A stretch of 64,000 bases of DNA from UBA3792 sp045114775 (GTDB lineage Bacteria > Bacillota > Clostridia > Christensenellales > CAG-138): NCBI GenBank assembly GCA_045114775.1, contig JBGULC010000012.1:62001-126000 (forward strand). Reading direction: 5' to 3'. Positions 41,004 to 49,647 of the stretch are shown one piece after another (within the stretch, counting starts at the first letter, position 1; each line of letters opens with the position of its first letter). The notes below the pieces were generated by a model. It made no database searches. It was given only the letters and a program-made list of their open reading frames with translations, and was not told the DNA's origin. A program made the position numbers and the translations under genes.

Positions 41004-44000
41004 TATGCCGTTTCTCCGAATCTTGCCGAGACGATGCTCGAGATGCCTTTTTCCTCCATGGCGACGCCGTACAGCGTGTCACAGACCTCCATGCTGCCCT
41101 TGCGGTGCGTGATGATGATAAACTGCGTGCCCTCGGAATACGCCTTCAGATAGTTCGCGAACTTCGAGACGTTCGCCTCGTCGAGCGAAGTCTCGATCTC
41201 GTCCAGCACGCAGAACGCCGGGGCTTTGAGCTTCAGCATCGCAAACAGCAGCGCGATCGCCGTCAGCGCGCGTTCGCCGCCCGAGAGCAGCGACAGAAGC
41301 TGCAGCTTCTTTCCCGGCGGCTGCGCAATGATGTCGATGTCGCAGTTCAATACGTCGTTCTTGTCCGAAAGCCGCAGCTCCGCGTGCCCGCCGCCGAACA
41401 GCTCGGTGAACGTGTCCGTGAAGTTCTGCTGGATCTTCTGAAACTCCTCGACGAAGGTCTTTTCCATCGTTTTGGTGAGCTGCCCGATCAGCGTATAGAG
41501 GTCCGTCTTTGCCTTCTCGAGATCGGCGTACTGCGTCGAAAGCGATTCATAGCGTTCGGACACCGTGCGGTAATCCTCGATCGCGGACACGTTGATGTCG
41601 CCCAAGTTTTTGATCTCGCTCTTCAGGCCCGCGACCCGCTGCTGCGTCGCGCCGACCGCGATGTCGTGACGAAGCGCCTGCGCGTTTTCGTAGGTCAGCT
41701 CGTACTCCTCCCAGATCCGGTCCGCGCCTTGCTTCAGCTCCATCTCCATACGGCTCTCGGCAAGCTCGTTCTTATGCTTGCGCTCGCCGAGCGTGCGGTA
41801 GTTCTCCGCGAGCCCGTCGCGCTCATGCCGATACTGGCTCAGAAGCTCGTTCAAACGCGTGCGCTCCGCTTCGAGCTTACTTTGCTCCTCCTTTGCGAGG
41901 GACAGCTCCGCCTGCTCGCCCGATATGCTCTTTTCCATTTCGGAAAGCCGCGCGTTTGCCGCCTCGACCGATCCGGTGAGCGTTTTGATCTCCGCCTCGA
42001 ACGAGCCGACGCGCTGTTCGGTCAGCGCGAGATCGCGCGAAAGCCGGTGATGCTCGGCGCGCCGCGCGTCCGCTTCCTTCTCCATGGCGGTGAGCCGGAT
42101 GCGGCTTTCGGTGAGTTCTGCCATGCGCAGCTCGCGCGCGTTTTTCGCCTCTGCGATCGAAAGCTGCTCCTTGCGGATGTCCTCCGTGGAAAGCAGATTC
42201 TGTCTTTGGATATCGTCCTCCACGGACGCCGCCGAGGCGCGCCGCTTTTCGATGTCGGTGATGCTCTCGTTGACGTCGCCGCGCTCGTCCATGAGCTCCT
42301 GCACGGCCTCTTCGGCCTCTCTGCGATCGCGGCCGATGATCTCGCACTGCTCCTTCAAACGGACCAGCTCAAGCTCGTCCTCATGCGCCGCGCCGACGAA
42401 GCCGTCAATCTGCGCGTCCTTCAGGAGGATCAGCTTTTTCTGTTCTTCGATCTCCTTTTGCTTGTCCGCGACGGCCTTTTCCGCAGCCTTGATCTGCTTC
42501 TTGATCTCCTCGACCTCGCGTTCTCTGCCGAGCAGCGAGAAGCCGCTTTTTTTCAGGCTGCCGCCCGTCATCGTGCCGCCGGTAGACAGGAAATCGCCCA
42601 AAAGCGTCGCGATGTGGAACGCGTTCCTCGATTTTTTTCGCAGCGCGATCGCGTCGTCGAGCGTTTCGGTGACGACTGTGCGGCCGAGAAGGTAGTCCGC
42701 TATGACGCTCACCCGCTTGTCGCAGGTCACAAGCTCGCTCGCAAGCCCGACTACGCCGGGCTCGTTCAGAAGCGCGCGCTCCTTTTCGGAAAGCGGGTTC
42801 GGGATCAGCATCGTCACGGGCAGCAGCGTCACGCGGCCGAGATCGTTTCGCCGCGCGTATTCAATGACCGTTTTCGCGTCCTCAGCGGTCGTTGTGACGA
42901 TGTTTTGCAGCGATCCGCCCAGAGACATGCCGACGGCTGTTTCGACCTTTTTCGGGACCTTCAGAAGCTCTGCGACCGGTCCGATGATACAGTCACGAAG
43001 TTTCGCGTCCTTTTCGGCGGCGGAAAGCACCGCGCGGACGCTGTTCTGATAGCCCTCGTGTGAACGAATCATTTCCCGCAGCACATGCTCGCGCGAGGAC
43101 AGCGCTCCGACGTTCTGCTCCGCGATGCGAAGCTCCGCCTGCTTTGCGAGATAGTCCGATTCCATTTCAAGCCGCTCGCGCTGCGCCGTTTTCCGCGCCG
43201 CAACGTGCTCGTTCATCTTTGCCGCCTGCGCGTCGACCGTCTTCTGCGCCGCCGCAAATTCGTTTTTCAACGCTTCGACCTTTTTCCGCGCCTCGTATTC
43301 CTCGCCGTCGATCGCGTTGAGCCGGTCCTTCAGCGCCGTGACCATCGTATCGAAGCGGCTGAGGTCGCTCTTTGCGTCGGCGAGGCGGTTCATGGCCTCC
43401 ATGACGGCAGTCTTCTGTTCCTCGACCGCTTTTTCGCGGTTTACGATCGCCTCGTCCATGTCCCGGATCGCTTCGGTCTCGGCGGTGATCTGCTCGGTCA
43501 GCGCCGCAAGCGTCTCGACGTCGTCGTTCGCCTGTTCGTTCGCCGCGATCTGCGTTTTCAGTTCTTCACACGCGCGCAGTGCGCCGTCGCGCTCCTCCGA
43601 AACGCGGGCGATCTCCTTCTTCGCGTGCTCGCGCCGCTCCAGAAGAAGATTGCTCTCGCCGACGTGCGATTCCACGCCGGAGAGCATTTCGATGACCTTG
43701 TTCTGCTGTGCGGAGGCGCGCTCGTCCAGCTCGCGCACCTGCGCTTCGAGCGCAAGCGACTGTTCGCCGAGCGTGCGGTTCTTCTCCTCGTTCAGGGCGA
43801 GGTCCGCTTCGAGCGCAGCGGTTTGCTCCGCAAGCGTTTTCATGCGCTCGCGCATGCGGTCGCTGTTATAGAGGAACAGGTTGACCTCGAGGTCTCTGAG
43901 TTCTTCTCTGAGCTTCAGATACGCCCTTGCCGTCGCGCTCTGCTCCTTCAGCGGCTCGATGCGGTCGCCGAGCTCCTTTAAGGTATCCGCGATGCGCTCC

Positions 44001-44563
44001 ATGTTGCGCTCGGTGTTTTCAAGCTTGCGTTCGGCTTCTTCCTTGCGGACGCGGTAGCGCATGACGCCCGCCGCCTCCTCAAGCGCCGTTCTGCGGTCGC
44101 CCGATTTGTTCGAAAGGATCTCGTCGACGCGGCCCTGCGAAATGATCGAGTACCCGTCCTTGCCGATGCCCGTGTCGCGGAACAGCTCGGAAATGTCCTT
44201 CAAGCGGCAGTTCCGGCCGTTCAGCACGTATTCGCTCTCGCCCGAGCGGTACATGCGCCGCGTGACCGCGACCTCGTCGTAGTCCGTCGGAAGCAGGTGA
44301 TCGGCGTTGTCGAACGTCAGCGTGACCTCGCACATCGACTGCGGCTTGCGCTTCTGCGTGCCGTTGAAGATGACGTCCTCCATTTTCGAGCCGCGCAAAG
44401 CACGCGCGCTTTGCTCGCCGAGCACCCAGCGCACCGCGTCCGAGATATTGCTTTTTCCGCTTCCGTTCGGTCCGATGACCGCCGTGATGCCCGATCCGAA
44501 CACGAGCTCGGTCTTTTTGGCAAACGACTTGAAGCCGGAGATGTCCAGTCTTGTGAGTCTCAT
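41003..44563 (-). CDS. smc: Chromosome segregation protein SMC
   Basis: 1186 residues. Walker A GPNGSGKSN (32-40), a long coiled coil, the hinge at about 510-670 (MSLGGSLQNIVTTT), a second coiled coil, then the signature LSGGERALTAIALLFA and Walker B FCVLDEIETSLDEAN. It is the bacterial condensin ATPase. Most SMC proteins read LDEIDAALD where this one reads LDEIETSLD, a mild variation. It overlaps rnc by 4 bp upstream and ftsY by 1 bp downstream. Confidence 0.97.
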   Translation of the reverse strand: MRLTRLDISGFKSFAKKTELVFGSGITAVIGPNGSGKSNISDAVRWVLGEQSARALRGSKMEDVIFNGTQKRKPQSMCEVTLTFDNADHLLPTDYDEVAVTRRMYRSGESEYVLNGRNCRLKDISELFRDTGIGKDGYSIISQGRVDEILSNKSGDRRTALEEAAGVMRYRVRKEEAERKLENTERNMERIADTLKELGDRIEPLKEQSATARAYLKLREELRDLEVNLFLYNSDRMRERMKTLAEQTAALEADLALNEEKNRTLGEQSLALEAQVRELDERASAQQNKVIEMLSGVESHVGESNLLLERREHAKKEIARVSEERDGALRACEELKTQIAANEQANDDVETLAALTEQITAETEAIRDMDEAIVNREKAVEEQKTAVMEAMNRLADAKSDLSRFDTMVTALKDRLNAIDGEEYEARKKVEALKNEFAAAQKTVDAQAAKMNEHVAARKTAQRERLEMESDYLAKQAELRIAEQNVGALSSREHVLREMIRSHEGYQNSVRAVLSAAEKDAKLRDCIIGPVAELLKVPKKVETAVGMSLGGSLQNIVTTTAEDAKTVIEYARRNDLGRVTLLPVTMLIPNPLSEKERALLNEPGVVGLASELVTCDKRVSVIADYLLGRTVVTETLDDAIALRKKSRNAFHIATLLGDFLSTGGTMTGGSLKKSGFSLLGREREVEEIKKQIKAAEKAVADKQKEIEEQKKLILLKDAQIDGFVGAAHEDELELVRLKEQCEIIGRDRREAEEAVQELMDERGDVNESITDIEKRRASAASVEDDIQRQNLLSTEDIRKEQLSIAEAKNARELRMAELTESRIRLTAMEKEADARRAEHHRLSRDLALTEQRVGSFEAEIKTLTGSVEAANARLSEMEKSISGEQAELSLAKEEQSKLEAERTRLNELLSQYRHERDGLAENYRTLGERKHKNELAESRMEMELKQGADRIWEEYELTYENAQALRHDIAVGATQQRVAGLKSEIKNLGDINVSAIEDYRTVSERYESLSTQYADLEKAKTDLYTLIGQLTKTMEKTFVEEFQKIQQNFTDTFTELFGGGHAELRLSDKNDVLNCDIDIIAQPPGKKLQLLSLLSGGERALTAIALLFAMLKLKAPAFCVLDEIETSLDEANVSKFANYLKAYSEGTQFIIITHRKGSMEVCDTLYGVAMEEKGISSIVSARFGETA

Positions 44564-45249
44564 TTTGCTCCCAGTTTCTTCAGCGCGTCTGCGGCCGCCG
44601 CCTGTCCCGCGCTCTGCTTCGAATGTCCCGTGCCGGTCCCGAGGACCTCGTCCCCGAGCACGGCTTCCATCGTAAAGGTCTTGTCGTGATCCGGTCCCGT
44701 CTCGCCGATCAGGCGATACGCGACCTGCTTTCCGTGCGTTTTCGCGTGGATCAGCTCCTGCAGCCGCGTCTTGTGGTCCTTCTCAAAGACCGGCGCCGAA
44801 AGATCGAGCTGTGAAAGCACGAACCGGTGAATGAACGTCTTCGCGGGTTCAAGCCCGCCATCTAAGAAGATCGCCGCGATTACCGCCTCGAACGCGTCGG
44901 ACACGATCGAGGGCTTCTTCCTTCCGCCGCTCGCGTCCTCGCCGCGGCCCAAAAGCAGGAAGTCGCCGAGCCCGATCTGCTTTGCCGCAGCAAAGAGCGC
45001 GGTCTCGCAGACGATCGACGCACGGTTTTTGGTGAGCTGTCCTTCCTGCATCTTCGGAAAGCGGAAAAAGAGCTCCTCGCTTACGCAAAGCTCCAGCACC
45101 GCGTCGCCGAGGAATTCCATGCGCTCGTTGTCGCCGCCCTCGCCGGGCACGTAGGAGGAATGCATCAGCGCGCGCTTTAATAGCTCCGGGTTTTGAAACG
45201 CGTACCCGATCCGGCTTTCCAGTTCATTGATCCGATCTTTTGTCAGCAT
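44560..45249 (-). CDS. rnc: Ribonuclease III
   Basis: 229 residues. The catalytic signature is ERMEFLGDAVLEL with further acidic residues near SDAFEAVIAAIFLDGG, and a double-stranded RNA-binding domain fills the C-terminus (KTRLQELIHAKTHGKQVAYR to GQAAAADALKKLGAK). It processes rRNA and other duplex RNAs. ATG 45249 matches the family start. The ribosome site is weak (GGTAAAG), and a terminator-like hairpin stands only 16 bases upstream. Confidence 0.96.
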   Translation of the reverse strand: MLTKDRINELESRIGYAFQNPELLKRALMHSSYVPGEGGDNERMEFLGDAVLELCVSEELFFRFPKMQEGQLTKNRASIVCETALFAAAKQIGLGDFLLLGRGEDASGGRKKPSIVSDAFEAVIAAIFLDGGLEPAKTFIHRFVLSQLDLSAPVFEKDHKTRLQELIHAKTHGKQVAYRLIGETGPDHDKTFTMEAVLGDEVLGTGTGHSKQSAGQAAAADALKKLGAK

Positions 45250-45264
45250 ACCGTTTTCTTTACC

Positions 45265-45293
45265 AAAAAACCCGCACTCGTATCGTGCGGGTT
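45265..45293 (-). terminator. Terminator of acpP, directly upstream of rnc
   Basis: AACCCGCAC (45269-45277) pairs with GTGCGGGTT (45285-45293), nine pairs, and the minus strand continues TTTTTTGG. It closes the acpP unit and must be read through, or bypassed by another promoter, for rnc-smc-ftsY expression. Confidence 0.85.
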
Positions 45294-45316
45294 CGGTTCG
45301 ACCTGCCTGTTTCCGC

Positions 45317-45538
45317 TTATTTTTGCAGATAGCGAAGAATGTCGCCGACGGTCTGCACGTTCGGCAGCTCCTCATCGGGGATCTCGGTGTCGAATTCCTG
45401 TTCCATGTCCATAACAAGCTCGACCACATCCAGAGAATCCGCATGCAGATCCTCTACGAGTTTGCTCTCCATCGTGATGCTCTTGGGATCAATATCCAGC
45501 TGCTTGCCGATGATCTCACAGATTTTTTCGAATTCCAT
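45317..45538 (-). CDS. acpP: Acyl carrier protein
   Basis: 73 residues. The phosphopantetheine serine is in DLHADSLDVVELVM. It carries acyl chains in fatty acid and phospholipid synthesis. ATG 45538 has GGGAG upstream. It has its own strong promoter and terminator, so it can be expressed far above its neighbours plsX and rnc. Confidence 0.97.
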   Translation of the reverse strand: MEFEKICEIIGKQLDIDPKSITMESKLVEDLHADSLDVVELVMDMEQEFDTEIPDEELPNVQTVGDILRYLQK

Positions 45539-45581
45539 TGTTACTCCCTTCCGTCCCGAAGGACGATTCGATCACTTGATT

Positions 45582-45610
45582 ATTTTACCGAAAATCAGTG
45601 TGTTTGTCAA
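45582..45610 (-). promoter_or_regulatory. Strong promoter of acpP, -35 box contains the plsX stop codon
   Basis: TTGACA (45610-45605), 17 bp, TAAAAT (45587-45582). The TGA of plsX (45609-45607) is part of the -35 box. The leader contains CGTCC-TTCG-GGACG just before the ribosome site. Confidence 0.85.
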
Positions 45611-46623
45611 TCCTCAATGTTCAGCGTCTCCGCGAACGCGCCGATCTTCTCCGTCACGCCGCCGCGCACGAGCCGCGTCGCCTGCAGCAGGCAGACCTTG
45701 ACCGATTTCGCGTCCGAGCTGCCGTGCCCCTTGATGATGCCGCCGTTGATGCCGAGTAACGGCGCACCGCCGTATTCGGTGTAGTCCAGCTTCTTTTTGA
45801 GCGCGGAGAACGCAGGCTTTCCGATCAGCCCGGCAAGCTTGCCGCGCGTCGATTCCATCAACGATTTTTTCAGCATCGTCGCGATCCACTTTGCCACGCC
45901 CTCGGTCGTTTTCAGCATCACGTTGCCGTCGAAGCCGTCGCAGACGAGCACGTCGACCGCGCCGCTCGTGAGGTCGCGCGCCTCGACGTTGCCGATGAAG
46001 TTCAGCCCCTCAATCGCCTTCAGGCGCTGATGCGCGTCCTTTACGAGCGCGTTGCCCTTCTCCTCCTCGGTGCCGTTGCAAAGAAGCCCGACCCTCGGAT
46101 TCTTCACGCCCTCGACCGCCTCGAGGTACGCCGCGCCCATCAGCGCAAACTGCACAAGATAGCCCGGCTTGCAATCCGTGTTTGCGCCGCAGTCCAGGAT
46201 CTCGGTCACCGTCCCCTCCGTCGTGGGGATCAGCGTCGCAAGCGCCGGACGTTTGATGCCCTTGTGCCGCCGCACGATCAACGTCGCGCCGGTCAGTACC
46301 GCGCCGGTAGAACCCGCCGAGAAGAAGCAGTCCGCTTCGTGATCGCGCACGGCTTCGAGCGCCTTCACAAGGCTCGAATCCTTCTTCTTGCGGATCGCCT
46401 CGGTCGGATGCTCGCCCATGGCGATCGTCTCGGTCGTATAGACGGTCTCGATCCGATTTCCGATCTCCGGATGCGCCGCCGCAAATTCCTTCAAAACATC
46501 TTCATTGCCGAACAGCTTCAGGTCCACGCCCTCCGCCTCCGGTTCGTTGAAAAACGCCAGAACGCCGTCCAGCACCGCCTGCGGCGCGTTGTCGCCGCCC
46601 ATCACGTCAACTGCAAGCTTCAT
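45607..46623 (-). CDS. plsX: Phosphate acyltransferase PlsX
   Basis: 338 residues. MKLAVDVMGGDNAPQAVLDG, ETIAMGEHPTEAIRKKKDSSL, FFSAGSTGAVL and ILDCGANTDCKPGYLVQF are the family marks. It makes acyl-phosphate from acyl-ACP for the first step of phospholipid synthesis. The fapR and fab genes often found beside it are absent. It has its own promoter. Confidence 0.97.
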   Translation of the reverse strand: MKLAVDVMGGDNAPQAVLDGVLAFFNEPEAEGVDLKLFGNEDVLKEFAAAHPEIGNRIETVYTTETIAMGEHPTEAIRKKKDSSLVKALEAVRDHEADCFFSAGSTGAVLTGATLIVRRHKGIKRPALATLIPTTEGTVTEILDCGANTDCKPGYLVQFALMGAAYLEAVEGVKNPRVGLLCNGTEEEKGNALVKDAHQRLKAIEGLNFIGNVEARDLTSGAVDVLVCDGFDGNVMLKTTEGVAKWIATMLKKSLMESTRGKLAGLIGKPAFSALKKKLDYTEYGGAPLLGINGGIIKGHGSSDAKSVKVCLLQATRLVRGGVTEKIGAFAETLNIED

Positions 46624-46675
46624 AATTCCCCTCGCTCTATAAATCTACGATCCATCCGATCGCTTGAACCGATTT

Positions 46676-46704
46676 ATTATACCCCAAAATCCGCCGGGAT
46701 GCAA
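46676..46704 (-). promoter_or_regulatory. Promoter of plsX
   Basis: TTGCAT (46704-46699), 17 bp, TATAAT (46681-46676). The -35 box sits within the T tract of the upstream terminator region. Confidence 0.8.
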
Positions 46705-46705
46705 G

Positions 46706-46732
46706 AAAAATCGGGACGCCGAAACGTCCCGA
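46706..46732 (-). terminator. Terminator of the leucine-rich-repeat/dockerin gene
   Basis: TCGGGACG (46711-46718) pairs with CGTCCCGA (46725-46732), followed by TTTTTC on the minus strand. Confidence 0.85.
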
Positions 46733-46753
46733 ATACAATGCGGCTTCGCCGTA

Positions 46754-48310
46754 TCAGAGCGTATGGATCAGCCCGACGACAAACCGCAGGATCATCGCCG
46801 CGTCGGCAGCCGTGATCTTTCCGTCGCCGTTGACGTCCGCAAGCTGCAGCGCCGTGTCCGCAAGCGTTTCGAACCCGATCACGTGCCGCAGGATCAGCGC
46901 CGCATCGGCAGAGGTAACGGAGCCGTCCATGTTGGCGTCACCCCTCAGAAGATACGGCTGCACGTCGTACTGCTGCGCGAAGGTGATATAGTCGGCGCTC
47001 CAGATCAAAACGCCGTCACCCCGTTCCGGCTCGAAGCTCTCCCATTCCGCCGCGTGTTTCAGGCTGTATCTCAGATGCCAGATCACGCCCGGCGAAAGAT
47101 CATACGCAAGCTCGCCGAGGCTTTGCCCGTCACCGTTCCACATCACGGGACATTCGTATGCGGGATTCTCGTCCGGGTGCATCATGGGCGGCGGTCCGAG
47201 GAAGATGACCGTCGGCGTCGGTCCGTAGGGATAGGAAGAACTGACGGCGGGATCCTCATAAAGCTCCCCGGTAAACCCCTCCGGATCCGTCCGGTACGTG
47301 CCGAACGTCTCCTTCCAAAAGAGATACCGCAAGCTCTCCGGCAACGTGATCGTCTCGAGTGAATCGCATTGGAAGAAGCTGTACGCGCCGACGGATTCGA
47401 CGCCCTCCGACAGCACGACGGTTTCGAGCGCACGAAGCCCGTAGCACGCGCCGTAAATCTCTTTTACGTCCGGTCCGAACACCACCGTCTTAAGATCGGG
47501 ATTCGTCATGTTCGCGCTGTCGTCCGTGTCGTTTGCGATTCGCCGGAATTCATGCGTGAACCCCAACGTGCAGCAGACCGACTTGATCCCCGCAGGGATC
47601 GTGAGCTCCGTTTTGCCCGTGCCGTTATAACGAATCAGCACGCCGTCGCCGACGACGACAAACTCGTCCGTCTGCCGTTCGATCCACGGCGTTCCCGCAA
47701 AGGCGTTCAGCCCGATGCGCTTTACGGAATTCGGGATCGTGACCTCTGTGAGGCTGTCACAGTCCAAAAAAGCCGTAAACCCGATCTGCTCGACGCCGTT
47801 TTCAAGATGCACGGAACGGAGCGAATCGCAGTCTGCGAACCCCGAAACCGTCCTGACCGTTCCCGGGATCGTCAGCTCTTCGATCGGTAGGCCGTTGAAC
47901 GCCCAATCTTCGATCACGCGGACCGAGCCGAGGTCGATTTCACGCAGATTTTTGAGCACGTAAAGATCGCTTCCCGCCACGTCGAACCCGACGAGCTTCA
48001 GCGATTCGATCCCGTCCGCGACCTCCTCCCACGTCTTTCCGACGCGTTCGCCGATGTCGCGTAGGATCAGCCAGACGTCGCGCGTGTCGTTCTGCAGATC
48101 CGGATCGCAGTAGAGATGCGTCAGCGTGAACGCTTTGCCGTCGGCGCTGATCTCCCAGCCGATGCGGATCCGCGCGCGGTCAGGTTCGTCCGCGTCCCAA
48201 TCCACGTATTCGCCCGAAAGCCCGTCCGCCGCCGTAATCCACAGCAGGGGCAGTACCAGAATGATCGCAAGGAGCAGCGCGATCGCCCGTCTTCTTCCGT
48301 TGCCGTTCAT
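46754..48310 (-). CDS. Secreted leucine-rich-repeat (BspA type) protein with C-terminal type I dockerin
   Basis: 518 residues. A signal peptide (about 1-29) is followed by BspA/LRR_5-type repeats (LTIPGTVRTVSGFADCDSLRSVHLENGVEQIG; VTIPNSVKRIGLNAFAGTPWI; and VVLSEGVESVGAYSFFQCDSLETITLP). The C-terminus is a dockerin with two calcium loops, DANMDGSVTSADA and DVNGDGKITAADA. It is exported and could dock to a cohesin on a surface scaffold; no cohesin is in this window. Many such gut bacterial proteins use a dockerin outside cellulosomes. It stands alone with its own promoter and terminator. Confidence 0.92.
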   Translation of the reverse strand: MNGNGRRRAIALLLAIILVLPLLWITAADGLSGEYVDWDADEPDRARIRIGWEISADGKAFTLTHLYCDPDLQNDTRDVWLILRDIGERVGKTWEEVADGIESLKLVGFDVAGSDLYVLKNLREIDLGSVRVIEDWAFNGLPIEELTIPGTVRTVSGFADCDSLRSVHLENGVEQIGFTAFLDCDSLTEVTIPNSVKRIGLNAFAGTPWIERQTDEFVVVGDGVLIRYNGTGKTELTIPAGIKSVCCTLGFTHEFRRIANDTDDSANMTNPDLKTVVFGPDVKEIYGACYGLRALETVVLSEGVESVGAYSFFQCDSLETITLPESLRYLFWKETFGTYRTDPEGFTGELYEDPAVSSSYPYGPTPTVIFLGPPPMMHPDENPAYECPVMWNGDGQSLGELAYDLSPGVIWHLRYSLKHAAEWESFEPERGDGVLIWSADYITFAQQYDVQPYLLRGDANMDGSVTSADAALILRHVIGFETLADTALQLADVNGDGKITAADAAMILRFVVGLIHTL

Positions 48311-48342
48311 ACGGAAAAACCTCCTGTTTATCTATTATTTAT

Positions 48343-48348
48343 GTTATA
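48343..48348 (-). promoter_or_regulatory. Extended -10 promoter of the leucine-rich-repeat/dockerin gene
   Basis: TGG-TATAAC on the minus strand (TATAAC at 48348-48343), 33 bp before the start codon; the -35 area is T-rich. Confidence 0.55.
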
Positions 48349-48468
48349 CCAAAAAACGCACAAAAAAACAAAAGTCACAGTTTGTTAACAAAAATTTCGC
48401 ATCTTCGGTTCTCTGTATATATATAACGCACGTGGCCTGCAAAGTGCTGCATGGTTTTTCAAAAAAAC

Positions 48469-48494
48469 AAAAAAAGTTCTCCGCAAAGAAGAAC
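48469..48494 (-). terminator. Weak terminator of the NUDIX gene
   Basis: GTTCT (48476-48480) pairs with AGAAC (48490-48494), and the minus strand continues with seven T. Short stem, good T run. Between this and the dockerin gene promoter (48349-48468) I see nothing else. Confidence 0.5.
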
Positions 48495-48540
48495 CGTCCG
48501 GAATATGCGGCAAAGCCGCAAGGATCATTTTTGTCATACA

Positions 48541-48585
48541 GTAGGGGGCGACGTCCCCGGCGCCCCGCGTGCGCCGCAGACGCGC
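48541..48585. repeat. GC-rich palindromic intergenic element
   Basis: GTAGGGGGCG...CGCCCC with an inner CCCC/GGGG pair forms a strong hairpin right after the NUDIX stop. It resembles short G-rich palindromes scattered in clostridial genomes; only one copy is in the window. Confidence 0.45.
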
Positions 48586-48586
48586 A

Positions 48587-49078
48587 TCATTTTCTCCGGT
48601 CGTCGCGCACGTCGTGAATAACATACGGCTTCGGATCCAGAAGCGCCTCACGCATAAATCCGGGATAGAGCGTGCGCGGATCGTCCGGCGCGACCCAGAC
48701 AAATTTCTCTTCCCCATCGCGGAGATGATCGCTTTCGAGGGCAAAGTCTTCCGGCACGTTCATATAGAAATAGAACGCGAGCTCGTAAACGGGCTTGCCG
48801 AAGCTCTTCGGGCTGTCGTTATAGAAATAGACCTCGCTGACGTAACCGAGCCGGTCGACCGTCATCGTTACGCCGGTCTCCTCGAAGACCTCGCGCACGA
48901 CGGCAGCTTGGGCCGTTTCGCCGAACTTGATCCGTCCGCCGACCGAATAGCAGTAGTCGCCGAACTTGCTTTTCACCATCAGCGCTTTGCCGTCCTTTTC
49001 GATGATCGCGCCGACGCGGATGTTAATCAGCCCTTCCCCGCAGGGCATGCACAGATCGGGTCCGAAATCATTTTTCAT
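48587..49078 (-). CDS. NUDIX hydrolase
   Basis: 163 residues. The Nudix box is complete: G-G-R-I-K-F-G-E...REVFEETGV, with the metal-binding REVFEE. It hydrolyses a nucleoside diphosphate linked to another group; the substrate is unknown. MPCGEGLINIRVGAIIEKDGKALMVK is the strand before the box. ATG 49078 is preceded by AAGGAG. A composite repeat begins 32 bp upstream of the start. Confidence 0.93.
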   Translation of the reverse strand: MKNDFGPDLCMPCGEGLINIRVGAIIEKDGKALMVKSKFGDYCYSVGGRIKFGETAQAAVVREVFEETGVTMTVDRLGYVSEVYFYNDSPKSFGKPVYELAFYFYMNVPEDFALESDHLRDGEEKFVWVAPDDPRTLYPGFMREALLDPKPYVIHDVRDDRRK

Positions 49079-49110
49079 AGGTTGCTCCTTATGTTATGAA
49101 AAGTACATCG

Positions 49111-49225
49111 ACTACCCTTCCGTCTCGCTTCGCGATCCACCCTCCCTGACAAGGGAGGGTCAGAAGGATACCATCCACCTCCCCTTGTCAGGGGAGGTGT
49201 CAGCGTCAGCTGACGGAGGGGTAGT
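49111..49225. repeat. Composite intergenic repeat, copy C
   Basis: 115 bp. Left end ACTACCCTTCCGTC, right end on the other strand ACTACCCCTCCGTC. Inside are CACCCTCCCTGACAAGGGAGGGT and CACCTCCCCTTGTCAGGGGAGGTG hairpins. It is the shortest complete copy in the window. A further related fragment (49340-49395, CACCTCATCCGTCTCGCTG ends) follows it. Confidence 0.85.
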
Positions 49226-49229
49226 TCTT

Positions 49230-49560
49230 CTCACTGCCTCGGCAGCATATCACGTTTGCGAAGCAAACATATCGCGCGGCATGCCCGCAATTCATACGGG
49301 AGGCCGGGATCAGCTTCCCCTGCAGTCGCCTGCGCGAACCAAAAGCCTTCCCCTTTGAGGGGAAGGTGGATCGCGCAGCGAGACGGATGAGGTGGACACG
49401 CAGAAAAGCGTCAGCTTTTCGCGGATCAATCCCACGCTGCCGAGGGCGTATATCACTTTGCAAAGCAATCTTTCACTTGCCGCAAAGCGGCAAATATCAC
49501 CGCGAAGCATTGCGCCGCAGGCATATATCGCATTCCGCGCGGCGAAATATATCACGAGGG
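49230..49560. repeat. Array of small hairpins joined by ATATCAC-like linkers, with an embedded repeat fragment
   Basis: Between the NUDIX and L32 genes no gene is seen. Instead there are short inverted repeats such as GTTTGC-GAAGC-AAAC, TTTGCAAAGCAA, TTGCCGC-AAA-GCGGCAA and GCGCCGC...GCGGCG, each separated by ATATCAC, ATATCGC or CATATATC. The array is broken at about 49340-49395 by a CCTTCCCCTTTGAGGGGAAGG element related to the composite repeats. Confidence 0.65.
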
Positions 49561-49582
49561 AGTCAGAATCTCTGACTCCCTC
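49556..49582. terminator. Twelve-pair perfect hairpin downstream of rpmF
   Basis: GAGGGAGTCAGA (49556-49567) and TCTGACTCCCTC (49571-49582) around a three-base loop. There is no T run on the minus strand, so it may stabilise or delimit the rpmF transcript rather than terminate it. Confidence 0.5.
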
Positions 49583-49647
49583 AAACTTTCTGGTGCTCCC
49601 GCTCGGGAAGCTCCGATCCGGTCATTCCGAACGGGCAATCATGGTAA

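Noticed and set aside
41105..43063. 650-codon plus-strand frame opposite smc
   Set aside because: Antisense shadow of the SMC coiled coil; arginine- and leucine-rich composition and no recognisable domain.
49230..49560. ATATCAC-linked hairpin array as a CRISPR array
   Set aside because: Linkers are only 7-8 bases, units vary in length, and there is no leader or cas gene.
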